A DNA stretch of 64,000 nucleotides, from the NCBI GenBank assembly GCA_035308025.1, contig DATGHL010000017.1:1-64000 (forward strand), given 5' to 3'. This document shows, in pieces, positions 49,991 to 58,591 of this stretch. The stretch comes from Candidatus Binataceae bacterium (GTDB taxonomy: Bacteria > Desulfobacterota > Binatia > Binatales > Binataceae). The translations under genes and the position numbers were made by a program. The notes under the pieces were generated by a model, which saw nothing but the letters and a program-made list of their open reading frames with translations, made no database searches and was not told the origin of the DNA. The stretch's first letter is position 1, and every line of letters begins with the position of its first letter.

Positions 49991-51337
49991 ATGAGCGCCG
50001 GCCGTCACTACCACGACGATGTCGATGGCGCGAGCTGGGCGCGCGTCATTGCTCATGCGGACATGGACGCGTTCTACGCGTCAGTTGAGGAACTCGACAA
50101 CCCGGCGCTGCGCGGCAAGCCGGTGATCGTCGGCGGCAGCTCGCGCCGCGGCGTCGTCACATCGGCCTCCTATGCAGCCCGCCGCTTCGGCGTCCGCTCG
50201 GCGATGCCGACAGCGCAGGCGCATCAGCTCTGTCCCGATGGCATCTTCGTGCCGGGCCGCATGACCCGTTATGCCGAGGTCTCGCGCGTCGTGCGCGAGG
50301 TCTTCGACAGCTTTAGCCCGGTGGTCGAACCGCTGTCGCTGGATGAGGCGTTTCTCGATCTCAGCGGCACGCGCCGCCTGCTCGGTCCTCCGCTCGACGT
50401 CGGCCGCGCGCTCAAACGCCGCGTGCTCGAACGCACCGGACTGGTCGTTTCGGTCGGAATCGCACCGGTCAAGATGGCGGCAAAAATCCTCAGTGACCTC
50501 TCCAAGCCGGACGGCCTGCTCGCAATTGGCCCCGAGCATCTGTGCGAATTCCTTACGCCGCTGCCGGTTGAGCGGCTGTGGGGCGTCGGGCGGGTGACGC
50601 TCGAGCGGCTGCAGCGCATGGGAATCATTACGATCGGTGATCTGGCGGCGCGCGACAGCGCCGCGCTACGCGCGATGCTCGGCTCTTTCGGGGCGCATTT
50701 GTACGAGCTTGCCCACGGCCGCGACCCGCGTCCGGTCGTCGGCGACTGGCAGCGCAAATCCTATGGCGAAGAGAACACCTTCGAGCACGATCTGGCGCTC
50801 GACGCGCTCGAACTGAAACGCACGCTCATCGCTCATGCCGCGGCCCTGGGCCGGCGGCTGCGCGCGGACCAGGTGCAAGCGCGCACCATCACGCTGAAAC
50901 TCAAGCTCGCGCGGCCGCTCGGCGGTGGACGCTATCCGAGTCTCACCCGGAGCTATTCGCTCGACGCCGCCACCGATGATACCGGCGCGATCGCGCGCAC
51001 TGCGATCGCGCTGCTGGAGCGCGTCGATGACCGCGATCGCATAAGACTCGCCGGCATCCAGGCGCATAACCTCGAACGCCTCGACGCGGCGCAACTCGGG
51101 CTCTTCGATCGCCGCCAGGGGGCGAACCAGCGGAACGAAGTGGAGCGAGCAGGCGAGTCTGCGAGCTGCGTTCCAGGAAACGAGTCTGTGACGCGCGGCC
51201 AAGGTCAAGACCAAGCCTCAAAAGCCAGCAGGCTAAACCGCGCCCTCGATCAAGTAACGACGCGCTTCGGCGCCGCCGCCGTGACCCGCGGGATGACCGA
51301 GGCGACTCGCGCCGCGCCCACTCGCCGTATCAAGTGA
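49991..51337 (+). CDS. dinB: DinB, DNA polymerase IV with a repeat-derived insertion (448 aa)
   Basis: Y-family polymerase: catalytic HADMDAFYASVE near residue 20 and SLDEAFLDLSGT with the second acidic pair; thumb KPDGLLAIGPEHLCEFLTPL and HhH; little-finger domain with YGEENTFEHDL. It copies past lesions. Start at ATG 49991, one base after the hemG stop. Near residue 385, between the usual QLGLFD end of the little finger and the C-terminal ALDQVTTRFGAAAVTRG, an interspersed repeat is inserted in frame (VERAGESASC). Its 3' end overlaps the convergent udg gene by 88 bases. Being last in a haem operon is unusual. Confidence 0.88.
   Translation: MSAGRHYHDDVDGASWARVIAHADMDAFYASVEELDNPALRGKPVIVGGSSRRGVVTSASYAARRFGVRSAMPTAQAHQLCPDGIFVPGRMTRYAEVSRVVREVFDSFSPVVEPLSLDEAFLDLSGTRRLLGPPLDVGRALKRRVLERTGLVVSVGIAPVKMAAKILSDLSKPDGLLAIGPEHLCEFLTPLPVERLWGVGRVTLERLQRMGIITIGDLAARDSAALRAMLGSFGAHLYELAHGRDPRPVVGDWQRKSYGEENTFEHDLALDALELKRTLIAHAAALGRRLRADQVQARTITLKLKLARPLGGGRYPSLTRSYSLDAATDDTGAIARTAIALLERVDDRDRIRLAGIQAHNLERLDAAQLGLFDRRQGANQRNEVERAGESASCVPGNESVTRGQGQDQASKASRLNRALDQVTTRFGAAAVTRGMTEATRAAPTRRIK
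51142..51172 (+). repeat. Core of the interspersed repeat inside dinB
   Basis: 31 bases identical to 63473-63503, containing GGCGAGTCTGCGAGCTGCGT, lie in frame in dinB and are read as ERAGESASC. Only the core is present here; outer hairpin parts are missing or decayed. Confidence 0.7.
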
Positions 51338-51966
51338 GCACCGCGCAGCTCGCGGCGAAAAAGTTCCGCGAGCTGAGCGGTGTAATCTTCCAGGCTCCGG
51401 ATTCCGACCCGGCGCATCCCGGCGATATTGATCGACGAGGGATGCATTAGCGGAATTACGCGGTAACCGGCGGGAGACGCAATCGTCGAAGCGTGGACTT
51501 CGGCGATTTTGATCGAGCGTCCCAGAACGGCGGACGCCGCGCGCACCCCGAAGGCAAAGATCACGCGCGGATGAACGATCTCGAGTTCGCGCGCGAGGTA
51601 ACGATTCACGCAAGTCACGGTTTCAGCGTTACTCGGTGAACGATTCGCGCCGCTCGGGGAGGTTGGCCAACATTTAACCGCGTCGCTGAAATAAAAGGCG
51701 TCTTCGATTTCGAGCTGCGTCGGCAATAGTGCGAGCGCGATGGCGCGCCGCACTGTCAGATTCCGCGGATTCGAGAAGGGCCGACCATTTTCAAGTGAGA
51801 CCCGGCCCGGCGCCTCGCCGAGAATCATCAGGCCATTATCAGGATTGCCGCGCGCTGCCGGCGGGAACTTCCGCCACGGCGCCAGCGACGGACACTCGTG
51901 GCAACGCATCGCGCGCTGCCAGAAACGCGCGAGGTCCGCCGCCGCGCTCGCAGTCTTGTCCCCCAT
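51250..51966 (-). CDS. Uracil-DNA glycosylase, family 4/5 type (238 aa)
   Basis: Fe-S type glycosylase: CHEC near residue 22 and two later Cys (DAVKCWP, TVTCVNRYLA) supply a [4Fe-4S] site. Motif 1 reads LMILGEAPGRVS with GRPFSN after it, and the second active-site motif reads IPLMHPSSIN. Removes uracil from DNA. Follows dnaN by nine bases on the same strand, so it is the third gene of a dnaA-dnaN-udg operon, and converges on dinB with an 88-base overlap. Confidence 0.82.
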   Translation of the reverse strand: MGDKTASAAADLARFWQRAMRCHECPSLAPWRKFPPAARGNPDNGLMILGEAPGRVSLENGRPFSNPRNLTVRRAIALALLPTQLEIEDAFYFSDAVKCWPTSPSGANRSPSNAETVTCVNRYLARELEIVHPRVIFAFGVRAASAVLGRSIKIAEVHASTIASPAGYRVIPLMHPSSINIAGMRRVGIRSLEDYTAQLAELFRRELRGAHLIRRVGAARVASVIPRVTAAAPKRVVT

Positions 51967-51975
51967 AAAATTCGC

Positions 51976-53112
51976 TCATAGCCGCATCGGCATCACGACA
52001 TACTTGAAGCTCGAGTCGGTGTCGCTCGTCATCACGCACGGGCTGACCTCGTCGGTCATGCCGAGTATCGCGTCGCCGTCGGTCAGAACATTCAGCACCT
52101 GTTGCAAGTAGGCGCCGTTGAAGCCGGCCGCAAACTCCTCACCGTTGAAATCAATGTCGAGCGTCTCGCTCGCCTCACCCGTCTCCGGGCTGGTTGAAGA
52201 GACCGTCAGCATCCCGGCAGAGAAGCCCAGCTTGACGCCGTGGTAGCGCTCATTGGAAAAAATCGCGGCGCGCTTGATCGTGCCGAGTAGCGCTTCGCGC
52301 GCGACCGCGACCTGATACCGCGATTCCTTGGGCACGACACCGCGATAGTCGGGAAACTCGCCTTCGACTAACCGCATCGAGACTTCGGTCCGTCCGCGCG
52401 TGAGCGAAGCCAGATTGCTGTCGATCACCAGTGCGGCTGCCGTGTCGCCCGCTTGATCCAGCAGCTTGCGCAGCTCCGCGAGTCCCTTGCGCGGAATGAT
52501 TGCGCCGCCCGTCATCGTGAAGCCGGCGACTTCCCGATCAATCATCGAGAGCCGATGGCCGTCAGTCGCGACCATCCGGACGACTCCGGGCTCAGGCGAT
52601 TCGATAAAGACGCCGCTCAGATTATAACGAGCTTCATCCGGACTAACGGCGAAGATTGTGCGATCAATCATCGCAGCCAGCACCGCAGAATCGATCTTGA
52701 GCTCGCTCCGCGCCGGCGCTTTCGGGCCCTCACCCTTGACGTTCTGCGCCGGCATCGCGGGAAAACTGCGCGGATCCAAGCCCGGCATCTTGAAGCGCGC
52801 GCGCCCGCATTTGAGTTCGACCGCATCGTTATCGAGCACCTTAAGGCCGACCTTGTCGCCGTTGGCCTCGCGCACGACCTCGAATAGTTTGCGCGCGTTC
52901 AGCGTGAGTTTGCCCTCGGTGCCGGCTTCGCATTCCAGGCGCGTGCGAATTCCAACTTCGAGATCCGTGGCCGAAAGCTCGAGCTGGTCGCGCGTTATAT
53001 CGAGCAGCACATGCCCGAGTATCGGCACCGTGTTGCGGCGCTCGACGATCCCCTGAACCATCCCGAGGCCATTCAAAAACAACGCCCGCTCGATGACGAA
53101 TTCCATTGCCAT
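51976..53112 (-). CDS. dnaN: DnaN, DNA polymerase III sliding clamp (378 aa)
   Basis: Three-domain beta clamp: MVQGIVERRNTVPILGHVLL at the start, SGVFIESPEPGVVRMVATDG in domain 2, VPKESRYQVAVAREALLGTI in domain 3 and the terminal YVVMPMRL. Holds polymerase on DNA and recruits repair enzymes such as the DinB encoded nearby. Second gene after dnaA, as in most bacterial origin regions; recF and gyrB do not follow. Confidence 0.95.
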   Translation of the reverse strand: MAMEFVIERALFLNGLGMVQGIVERRNTVPILGHVLLDITRDQLELSATDLEVGIRTRLECEAGTEGKLTLNARKLFEVVREANGDKVGLKVLDNDAVELKCGRARFKMPGLDPRSFPAMPAQNVKGEGPKAPARSELKIDSAVLAAMIDRTIFAVSPDEARYNLSGVFIESPEPGVVRMVATDGHRLSMIDREVAGFTMTGGAIIPRKGLAELRKLLDQAGDTAAALVIDSNLASLTRGRTEVSMRLVEGEFPDYRGVVPKESRYQVAVAREALLGTIKRAAIFSNERYHGVKLGFSAGMLTVSSTSPETGEASETLDIDFNGEEFAAGFNGAYLQQVLNVLTDGDAILGMTDEVSPCVMTSDTDSSFKYVVMPMRL

Positions 53113-53355
53113 TTCCTGTTTGCGTTCCCCGCTCTTCTATTTCTAATTGATTAAATTAAAAGAAATAAACAGAAGTAGAAGGCGCTGTGGATTTGTTGAA
53201 AGACCGCGCAAGCGCCCGCTCCATTACGATAATTCTCGCGCATAATCCTGTGACCGCAGCGCCGTGCTCATGACCGGCTCGTGAGCATATCGCGATCGGC
53301 TGTGGATTGGCTTGGACTTCTCCCATGCTTTTCCCCAGAAGGTTCAACAGGTGAT
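53113..53355. other. oriC: dnaA-dnaN intergenic region, candidate origin of replication
   Basis: Holds an AT-rich run of about 30 bases (53143-53171) and two sequences close to the DnaA box TGTGGATAA: TGTGGATTT at 53186-53194 and TGTGGATTG at 53301-53309. The small number of near-perfect boxes makes this only a candidate; the region upstream of dnaA is an alternative. Confidence 0.4.
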
Positions 53356-54792
53356 TCACGCGGCGCTGGCGTGCGTCGCCTTCAGTTCGCGCTCGACTTT
53401 CTCGATCGAAAACCGAAACGCTGAATCATTGCCGATCCGCCGTGCAATCAGATTATACGCGTGAATCACGGTCGAGTGGTCACGCGAGAAGTGCTCGCCA
53501 ATCATGGGAAATGAGCTGTCCGTCATTTTGCGGCAGAGGTACATCGCGACCTGGCGGCAAAAGGCGATATGCTGGGTGCGTTTTTTGGACTTGAGATCAG
53601 CCAGCCGGATATGGAAAGAATCTGCGACAATTTTCTGGATCACTTCGATATCCGGCTTTAACTCATGCGTGCGCACCATGTCGCGCAGGGCCTGCCGCGC
53701 GAACTCCACCGTGATCGGCAGATTGCCGATTGAAGCTAGCGCCACCAACCGGGTGAGCGAGCCTTCGAGCTCGCGCACATTGGAGCTGATGTTTTGGGCG
53801 ATCCAGAGCGCCACCTCGGACGACAGGTCAAGCCGTTCGGCCGTAGCTTTTTTCTGGATGATCGCGACGCGGGTTTCGAGGTCCGGCGCAGCGATGTCAG
53901 CCAGCAGACCCGATTCAAAGCGGTTCCGCAGCCGTTCCTCCAGACCGGTGATGTCTCGCGGCGCTTTGTCCGAGGTCAGGACGATCTGATGGCGATCGGC
54001 GTGCAAGGAATTGAAAGTGTGGAAGAATTCTTCCTGGGTGCGCTCGCGGCCGGCCAGAAACTGCACGTCGTCGAGGATCAGAGTGTCGGCGCGCCGGAAC
54101 TTTTCCTTGAACTCGCTCATTCGGTCGCCGCGCAGCGAGCTGATGAGCTCGTTCATAAAAACCTCGGCGGGCATGAAGAGCACTTTGCGCGCCCGTCCAC
54201 TGGCCTCCCAGATGTGGTGGCCGATCGCGGTTGCGAGATGGGTCTTGCCCAATCCCACACCGCCATAGAGGAATAGCGGATTATATTTGGTGCCGGGCTG
54301 AGTTGCCGCGGCCAGCGCCGCGGCATGGGCGAACTGGTTGCTCGAGCCCACCACGAATTCGCCGAAAGTGTAGCGCGCGATGAGTTGCGGATGGAGCCCG
54401 CGCCGTTCCGGCGCCTCAGCTGGCGCTGGCGTCGGACTGCGGCTGTTTGCGGCTTTGCGGTGATTGCCGTTGGCGTTACCGTTGCTCTGGCCGTTACCGT
54501 TGCTCTGGCCGTTACCGTTGCTCTTGACGTTGCCGTTGCTATGGCCGTTTGCGGCAGCATTCGAGATCAACTTGATCACGACCGCTTCACCTGCCGCGAA
54601 GGCAATCGCCTCGCGCAGCAGCTCCATGTGATGGCTGGTGATCCAGTCGCGGAAGAATTTATTGGGCGCTTCAATAGTTGCGGTTTGACTTTCCAGCGCG
54701 ATGAGTTTGAGCGGCTCGATCCAGGTTTCAAAGCCAACCTTTCCCATGACTTCCCGCAGACGATCCCCAGCTTTTTGCCAGACACCGTTCAT
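53356..54792 (-). CDS. dnaA: DnaA, replication initiator (478 aa)
   Basis: Domain I (helical, FETWIEPLKLIALES), a low-complexity domain II, AAA+ domain with Walker A GGVGLGKTH near 177-185 and DTLILDDVQFLAGRERTQEE, and the C-terminal box-binding domain with FSRDHSTVIHAYN. Opens the origin. The domain II linker (about 84-120) consists of Asn/Gly/Ser repeats encoded by four 18-bp direct repeats at 54475-54546. Start ATG 54792. Followed by dnaN and udg. Confidence 0.95.
   Translation of the reverse strand: MNGVWQKAGDRLREVMGKVGFETWIEPLKLIALESQTATIEAPNKFFRDWITSHHMELLREAIAFAAGEAVVIKLISNAAANGHSNGNVKSNGNGQSNGNGQSNGNANGNHRKAANSRSPTPAPAEAPERRGLHPQLIARYTFGEFVVGSSNQFAHAAALAAATQPGTKYNPLFLYGGVGLGKTHLATAIGHHIWEASGRARKVLFMPAEVFMNELISSLRGDRMSEFKEKFRRADTLILDDVQFLAGRERTQEEFFHTFNSLHADRHQIVLTSDKAPRDITGLEERLRNRFESGLLADIAAPDLETRVAIIQKKATAERLDLSSEVALWIAQNISSNVRELEGSLTRLVALASIGNLPITVEFARQALRDMVRTHELKPDIEVIQKIVADSFHIRLADLKSKKRTQHIAFCRQVAMYLCRKMTDSSFPMIGEHFSRDHSTVIHAYNLIARRIGNDSAFRFSIEKVERELKATHASAA
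54475..54546 (-). repeat. Four 18-bp tandem repeats in the DnaA linker
   Basis: Units at 54475-54492, 54493-54510, 54511-54528 and 54529-54546, the first two identical (GTTACCGTTGCTCTGGCC) and the others with one to three changes. They encode the GNGQSN-type linker between DnaA domains I and III and may vary in number between strains. Confidence 0.7.
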
Positions 54793-54860
54793 CCATGACC
54801 TCCTTCGACGAGTTCCGTTGCGACCGAATCGAATTCACGAGGAACACTTACACACAGACT

Positions 54861-54880
54861 TATTAACAATTGTTGATAAG
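54861..54880. promoter_or_regulatory. Inverted pair of DnaA-box-like sites upstream of dnaA
   Basis: TTATTAACA (54861-54869) and TGTTGATAA (54872-54880) face each other two bases apart; the second is a perfect TTATCAACA box on the minus strand. It lies 70-90 bases before the dnaA start, a place for autoregulation or for an origin. The remaining 54881-55355 shows no gene, only some AT-rich stretches. Confidence 0.5.
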
Positions 54881-55355
54881 ACCCTTTCTCCCTTTTGCGG
54901 TAAGGGTTGAAGGATAACCAGACAACGGTCCGTCAACTCATCCGAAGGGTGCGCGATGAAGCCGGGGACGGCTGCGCGCAAGCAATAGGTAGCAACCTCG
55001 GCGAGCAAACGCCGCGAAACATCCTCGATCCCCGAAGCCCATCAGTCCCCCCCGGAACAGCTTCTGAAAGACGACCCACTGGTGGTGAAGGTGAATGAAA
55101 TACTTCTTGGATCGCGACGTGGTCAAGAATTGCGCGCAATAAAAATTAAAAGTGCGCGGCTTTGTTGAAAAAAAATCGTGTACGACCGGCGTAAAGAAAT
55201 TTCCAGTTTGACCGCGCTGCTGTCGCGCGCACGCGCAATGGCTCCAGGAGCCAAGATGCATGTGATACTTTAAGCGAACCGCGCGATCGGCTTGCACCGC
55301 GGCGGGTCGCAGTATTTGATGAGAGCGCGACCGGACCGCAGCAGATTTCCCGTCT

Positions 55356-56660
55356 ATGGCAGGATATTCCGATAAAACTTCGCGCGCGCTTTTTGCGCGG
55401 GCCGCACGACGAATTCCGGGCGCGGTGAATTCTCCGGTGCGCGCGTGGAATGCAGTGGGCGGCGCGCCGATCTTTATCGAGCGGGCGAGCGGCGCTTACG
55501 TCTTCGACGCCGACCAGAATCGTCTAATCGATTATGTTGGCTCTTACGGCCCGGCTATTCTCGGCCATGCCCATCCCACCATTGCCGGTGCGCTCGCAGA
55601 GCAAGCCCGGCTTGGCTTTTCCTTCGGCGCGCCGACCGCGCTTGAGGTCGAGCTCGCCGAAATGATCGGCGCCGCAATTCCGCTCGCGGAGAAGGTTCGC
55701 TTGGTCAGCTCCGGCACTGAGGCCGGCATGACGGCGCTGCGGATCGCGCGCGCTGCTACCGGACGGCCCGGTTTCATCAAGTTTGACGGTTGCTATCACG
55801 GCCACAGCGACGCGCTGCTGGTGCGCGCCGGCTCCGGCGCGTTGACGCTCGGCGTGCCGGACTCCGCCGGCGTGCCCGAAGCGCTCGCCGCACTCACCCA
55901 GGTCGCGCCGTGGGACGCGCTCGCGGTGGTCGAGCGCTATTTTTCCGCCGATGAGAAGCGCGTCGCCGCGATCATCGTCGAAACAGTCGCCGCAAATATG
56001 GGTGTCGTGCCCGCCTCCGCCGATTTCATTCGCGAGCTCGGCGCGATCGCGCATCGCCATGGCGCGCTGCTGATCTGCGACGAAGTGATCACCGGTTTCC
56101 GGCTGCACTACGGCGCTGCGTACGATCTGGTCGGCGCCACGCCGGACTTGATGATGCTCGGGAAAATAATCGGCGGCGGGATGCCGATTGGCGCGGTGGC
56201 CGGCCCCGCCGCGCTGATGGATCTGCTCGCCCCAACCGGTCCGGTCTACCAAGCGGGAACGCTGTCGGGTAATCCGCTGTCGGTGCGCGCCGGTTTGGAG
56301 ACACTTAAAATCCTCGCGCAGCCCGGCCAGTACGAGCGGCTCGAAGAATCCGGTGCGCGGCTCGAGCGCGGCCTCCGCAAGGCGCTGGCCGAAACCGGAG
56401 TGCGCGGATGCGTCAATCGCGCAGGCTCGCTGCTGACGCTCTTCCTTGGCGTGGAACGAGTGAGTAATGCGGAAGAAGCGCGCAAAGCCGATACCGCGGC
56501 CTTCACCCGATATTTTCGTGAAATGATCGCGCGCGGAATCTATATTCCGCCCTCGCAATTCGAGGCGATGTTTATTTCGCTGGCGCACACCGAAGATGAT
56601 ATCGACCTCACGATCGCCGCAGCGCGCGAAGCGCTGGCGGAACTCAAGCAGACCCGCTGA
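55356..56660 (+). CDS. hemL: HemL, glutamate-1-semialdehyde 2,1-aminomutase (434 aa)
   Basis: PLP enzyme of class III: RIPGAVNSPVRAWNAVGG, the pocket SSGTEAGMTALRIARAATGR, KFDGCYHGHSDALLVRAGSG and the Schiff-base Lys in MMLGKIIGGGMPIGAVAG. Makes 5-aminolevulinate from glutamate semialdehyde, the first committed product of the C5 pathway, and so feeds the haem operon 8 kb away. Start ATG 55356, divergent from dnaA. Stop overlaps the next gene (tgATG). Confidence 0.93.
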   Translation: MAGYSDKTSRALFARAARRIPGAVNSPVRAWNAVGGAPIFIERASGAYVFDADQNRLIDYVGSYGPAILGHAHPTIAGALAEQARLGFSFGAPTALEVELAEMIGAAIPLAEKVRLVSSGTEAGMTALRIARAATGRPGFIKFDGCYHGHSDALLVRAGSGALTLGVPDSAGVPEALAALTQVAPWDALAVVERYFSADEKRVAAIIVETVAANMGVVPASADFIRELGAIAHRHGALLICDEVITGFRLHYGAAYDLVGATPDLMMLGKIIGGGMPIGAVAGPAALMDLLAPTGPVYQAGTLSGNPLSVRAGLETLKILAQPGQYERLEESGARLERGLRKALAETGVRGCVNRAGSLLTLFLGVERVSNAEEARKADTAAFTRYFREMIARGIYIPPSQFEAMFISLAHTEDDIDLTIAAAREALAELKQTR

Positions 56661-56878
56661 TGATGCCCGCTGAGGCTGAACGACCGAAACTTTGGCGCTT
56701 TCTCGGTATCGGCGCCGAGTTTTTCTCGCCGATATTGGGCGGTGCTGTCGCCGGCTACTATCTCGACGAGCACTTTCGCACTCAGCCATGGATGGTGGTG
56801 ACGGGAGTCCTGCTCGGAGTTTTCCTCGGCTTCTATCGGCTGTTTGTCGAGCTGCGAAATTTTCAGAAGAGCCTGTGA
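56660..56878 (+). CDS. AtpZ/AtpI-family protein (72 aa)
   Basis: Short two-helix protein with FLGIGAEFFSPILGGAVAGY and YLDEHFRTQPWMVVTGVLLG, the AtpZ pattern. AtpZ and AtpI form a small magnesium/calcium channel or help c-ring assembly. Overlaps the hemL stop by one base and precedes atpI, atpB and atpE. Confidence 0.75.
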   Translation: MMPAEAERPKLWRFLGIGAEFFSPILGGAVAGYYLDEHFRTQPWMVVTGVLLGVFLGFYRLFVELRNFQKSL

Positions 56879-56888
56879 TCTGCACGCG

Positions 56889-57281
56889 ATGAATTGGAGC
56901 GTCCCGACGATCGCCGGAATCCAGCGGCTGGCGTTGCTGCTCACGCTTGTCGTGAGCGCGGCGCTTTTCGTTTTTGTTTCGGAGGCCGCCGCGATCGGCG
57001 CTGTCGTTGGCGGCGTTCTGATGATCGTCAATCTCTACCTGTTGGTGCTGGTCGGGAAAACGATGGTCGCAATCGCGGGAGGCGGTGGCGCCGTCGGCGC
57101 GATTATCGCTCCGATGAAACTGCTGCTTTTCGTAGTCGTGGCCTATCTGATAATCTCGCGCCTGCACGTTGATCTGCGTGGCTTTATGTTGGGCGTCTTG
57201 ACTCAGTTCGCGGCGATATTTATTGAAACTGGGCGCGTCTCCTGGCGAGGCGCGAGCGCTCCGGAGGAGCATAAGGTTTGA
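56889..57281 (+). CDS. atpI: ATP synthase protein I (AtpI, 130 aa)
   Basis: Four membrane helices (LALLLTLVVSAALFVFVS, GAVVGGVLMIVNLYLLVLVG, KLLLFVVVAYLIISRLHV, GVLTQFAAIFIETGRV). This matches the AtpI-like assembly factors found before atpB. Start at ATG 56889; the stop overlaps the TTG of atpB. Confidence 0.75.
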   Translation: MNWSVPTIAGIQRLALLLTLVVSAALFVFVSEAAAIGAVVGGVLMIVNLYLLVLVGKTMVAIAGGGGAVGAIIAPMKLLLFVVVAYLIISRLHVDLRGFMLGVLTQFAAIFIETGRVSWRGASAPEEHKV

Positions 57282-57973
57282 GGCCGGTTAATTTTTTCGA
57301 GTTAGCTTCCCACGCGTTGGGGAAATTTCCGCCGGTGCTCATTGGCGCCTGGCTGGTGATGGGACTCTTATTGCTTTTCGGCTTTGCTGCGCGAAGCGCG
57401 TTAGCGGCAGCGCCCGAGCCGATGCTGCCCGACGAAGGGATCACGCTGCGCCACGTGGCCGAAGTGATCGCCGAATGGCTCGACGGCTTCGTCGCGCAAG
57501 TCTCCGAGTTGCATGGCGCGCGCAAGCTGGTGCCGTTTTTCGGCAGCATTTTTCTGTTTATTCTGACCGCGAATTTCCTCGGCCTGATCCCGGGGATGGA
57601 GCCGCCAACCAACGACATGGATCTGACCTTCGCGCTCGCCGGCATCTGCTTTTTTTTCTATCTCTACCAGGGCTTCAAGGCGCATGGCGCAGGCTATTTG
57701 AAAACTTTTCTCGGCCCGGTGCTCTTTCTGCTGCCGCTGCTGATGCCGATCGAAATCGCGGATAATCTTTTCCGTCCGTTTTCGCTCGGTGTTCGTCTGT
57801 TCGCAAATATGTTCGCAGACCATCAGGTGCTCGGTCTTTTCACCAGTCTGACTTACCTGGTCATACCGATCGCTTTCTATACGCTCGGCGCGATCGTCTG
57901 TGTAGTTCAAGCGCTAGTCTTCACCATCCTTTCGATTAGCTATGTGCGGATGGCGGCCGGCGAGTCTCATTAG
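57278..57973 (+). CDS. atpB: ATP synthase subunit a (231 aa)
   Basis: F0 subunit a with HGARKLVPFFGSIFLFILTA, NFLGLIPGMEPPTNDMDLTF and the Arg-bearing helix FRPFSLGVRLFANMFADHQV (essential Arg). Forms the proton path with the c-ring. A TTG start follows GGAGGAG, overlapping the atpI stop. F1 and b subunits are not in the window, as in many Deltaproteobacteria-like lineages with split loci. Confidence 0.92.
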   Translation: MRPVNFFELASHALGKFPPVLIGAWLVMGLLLLFGFAARSALAAAPEPMLPDEGITLRHVAEVIAEWLDGFVAQVSELHGARKLVPFFGSIFLFILTANFLGLIPGMEPPTNDMDLTFALAGICFFFYLYQGFKAHGAGYLKTFLGPVLFLLPLLMPIEIADNLFRPFSLGVRLFANMFADHQVLGLFTSLTYLVIPIAFYTLGAIVCVVQALVFTILSISYVRMAAGESH

Positions 57974-58129
57974 GTCATTCGGCGAAAGATCATTCGAAAA
58001 TAAATCAGAACAAAAAGTTTAAACTCCGCGACCGCCAATCCGCTCCGGCCGAAGTGTGGAAGATGATAGAGGCGAGGTTAAATAGCCCAGGACGGAATCG
58101 ACGGCGCGGCAACAAGGAGGAAGGCAGGG

Positions 58130-58459
58130 ATGATTCGTAAACTCTGGAGGACGATTGGGACAGCGCTGGTGGTGCTGATGGTGTCGCCGCTGGCGGCGCT
58201 GGCTCAGGAAGGCGCTGCGCCCGCGGGCGGGCACGGCAGCGGCCTGATCGGTTTGGGTATCGGGCTGGGTCTGGGGATCGCGGCGATGGGCTGCGGTCTC
58301 GGACAGGGCAAGCTCGGAGCTTCGGCGATGGAATCGATCGGCCGTAATCCGAACAGCACCAATCAGTTGTTTGTGCCAATGATCATCGGTCTCGCCTTTA
58401 TCGAGTCGCTGACGCTCTACTCGCTGGTCGTCTCGTTCATCATGATGGGCAAGATATAA
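58130..58459 (+). CDS. atpE: ATP synthase subunit c with signal-like leader (109 aa)
   Basis: Two-helix c subunit: GIAAMGCGLGQGKLGASAME, loop GRNPNS, and IIGLAFIESLTLYSLVVSF with the ion-carrying E92. About 28 extra N-terminal residues form a signal-peptide-like helix (TALVVLMVSPLAALAQ), also seen in some other bacteria. An AAGGAGG site lies upstream of ATG 58130. Gln59 and Glu92-Ser93 occur together, as in sodium-type rotors, but the Thr that completes such a site is Leu here. Confidence 0.9.
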   Translation: MIRKLWRTIGTALVVLMVSPLAALAQEGAAPAGGHGSGLIGLGIGLGLGIAAMGCGLGQGKLGASAMESIGRNPNSTNQLFVPMIIGLAFIESLTLYSLVVSFIMMGKI

Positions 58460-58526
58460 CCGAGAAGATGTAGCGAAGAAGATTCAGCAAAATAGATGCA
58501 GAGCCTGCGCGAGCAGGAAAGAAAAG

Positions 58527-58552
58527 CGGAGCCGCTCTCGGCTCCGTTTTTT
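58527..58552 (+). terminator. Rho-independent terminator after atpE
   Basis: Perfect 8-bp stem CGGAGCCG (58527-58534) / CGGCTCCG (58539-58546), a CTCT loop and a run of six T. It ends the hemL-atpZIBE operon. Confidence 0.85.
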
Positions 58553-58591
58553 CTTTTGTCTTTATGGGGTGGTGCGATAATCGACGCAGCC

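Noticed and set aside
54881..55355. Short ORFs between dnaA and hemL
   Set aside because: Competing frames of 60-120 codons without ribosome sites or domains; left as a non-coding gap.
58130..58459. Sodium-dependent ATP synthase
   Set aside because: Only part of the sodium-site residue set is present, and many proton rotors share the Glu-Ser pair.
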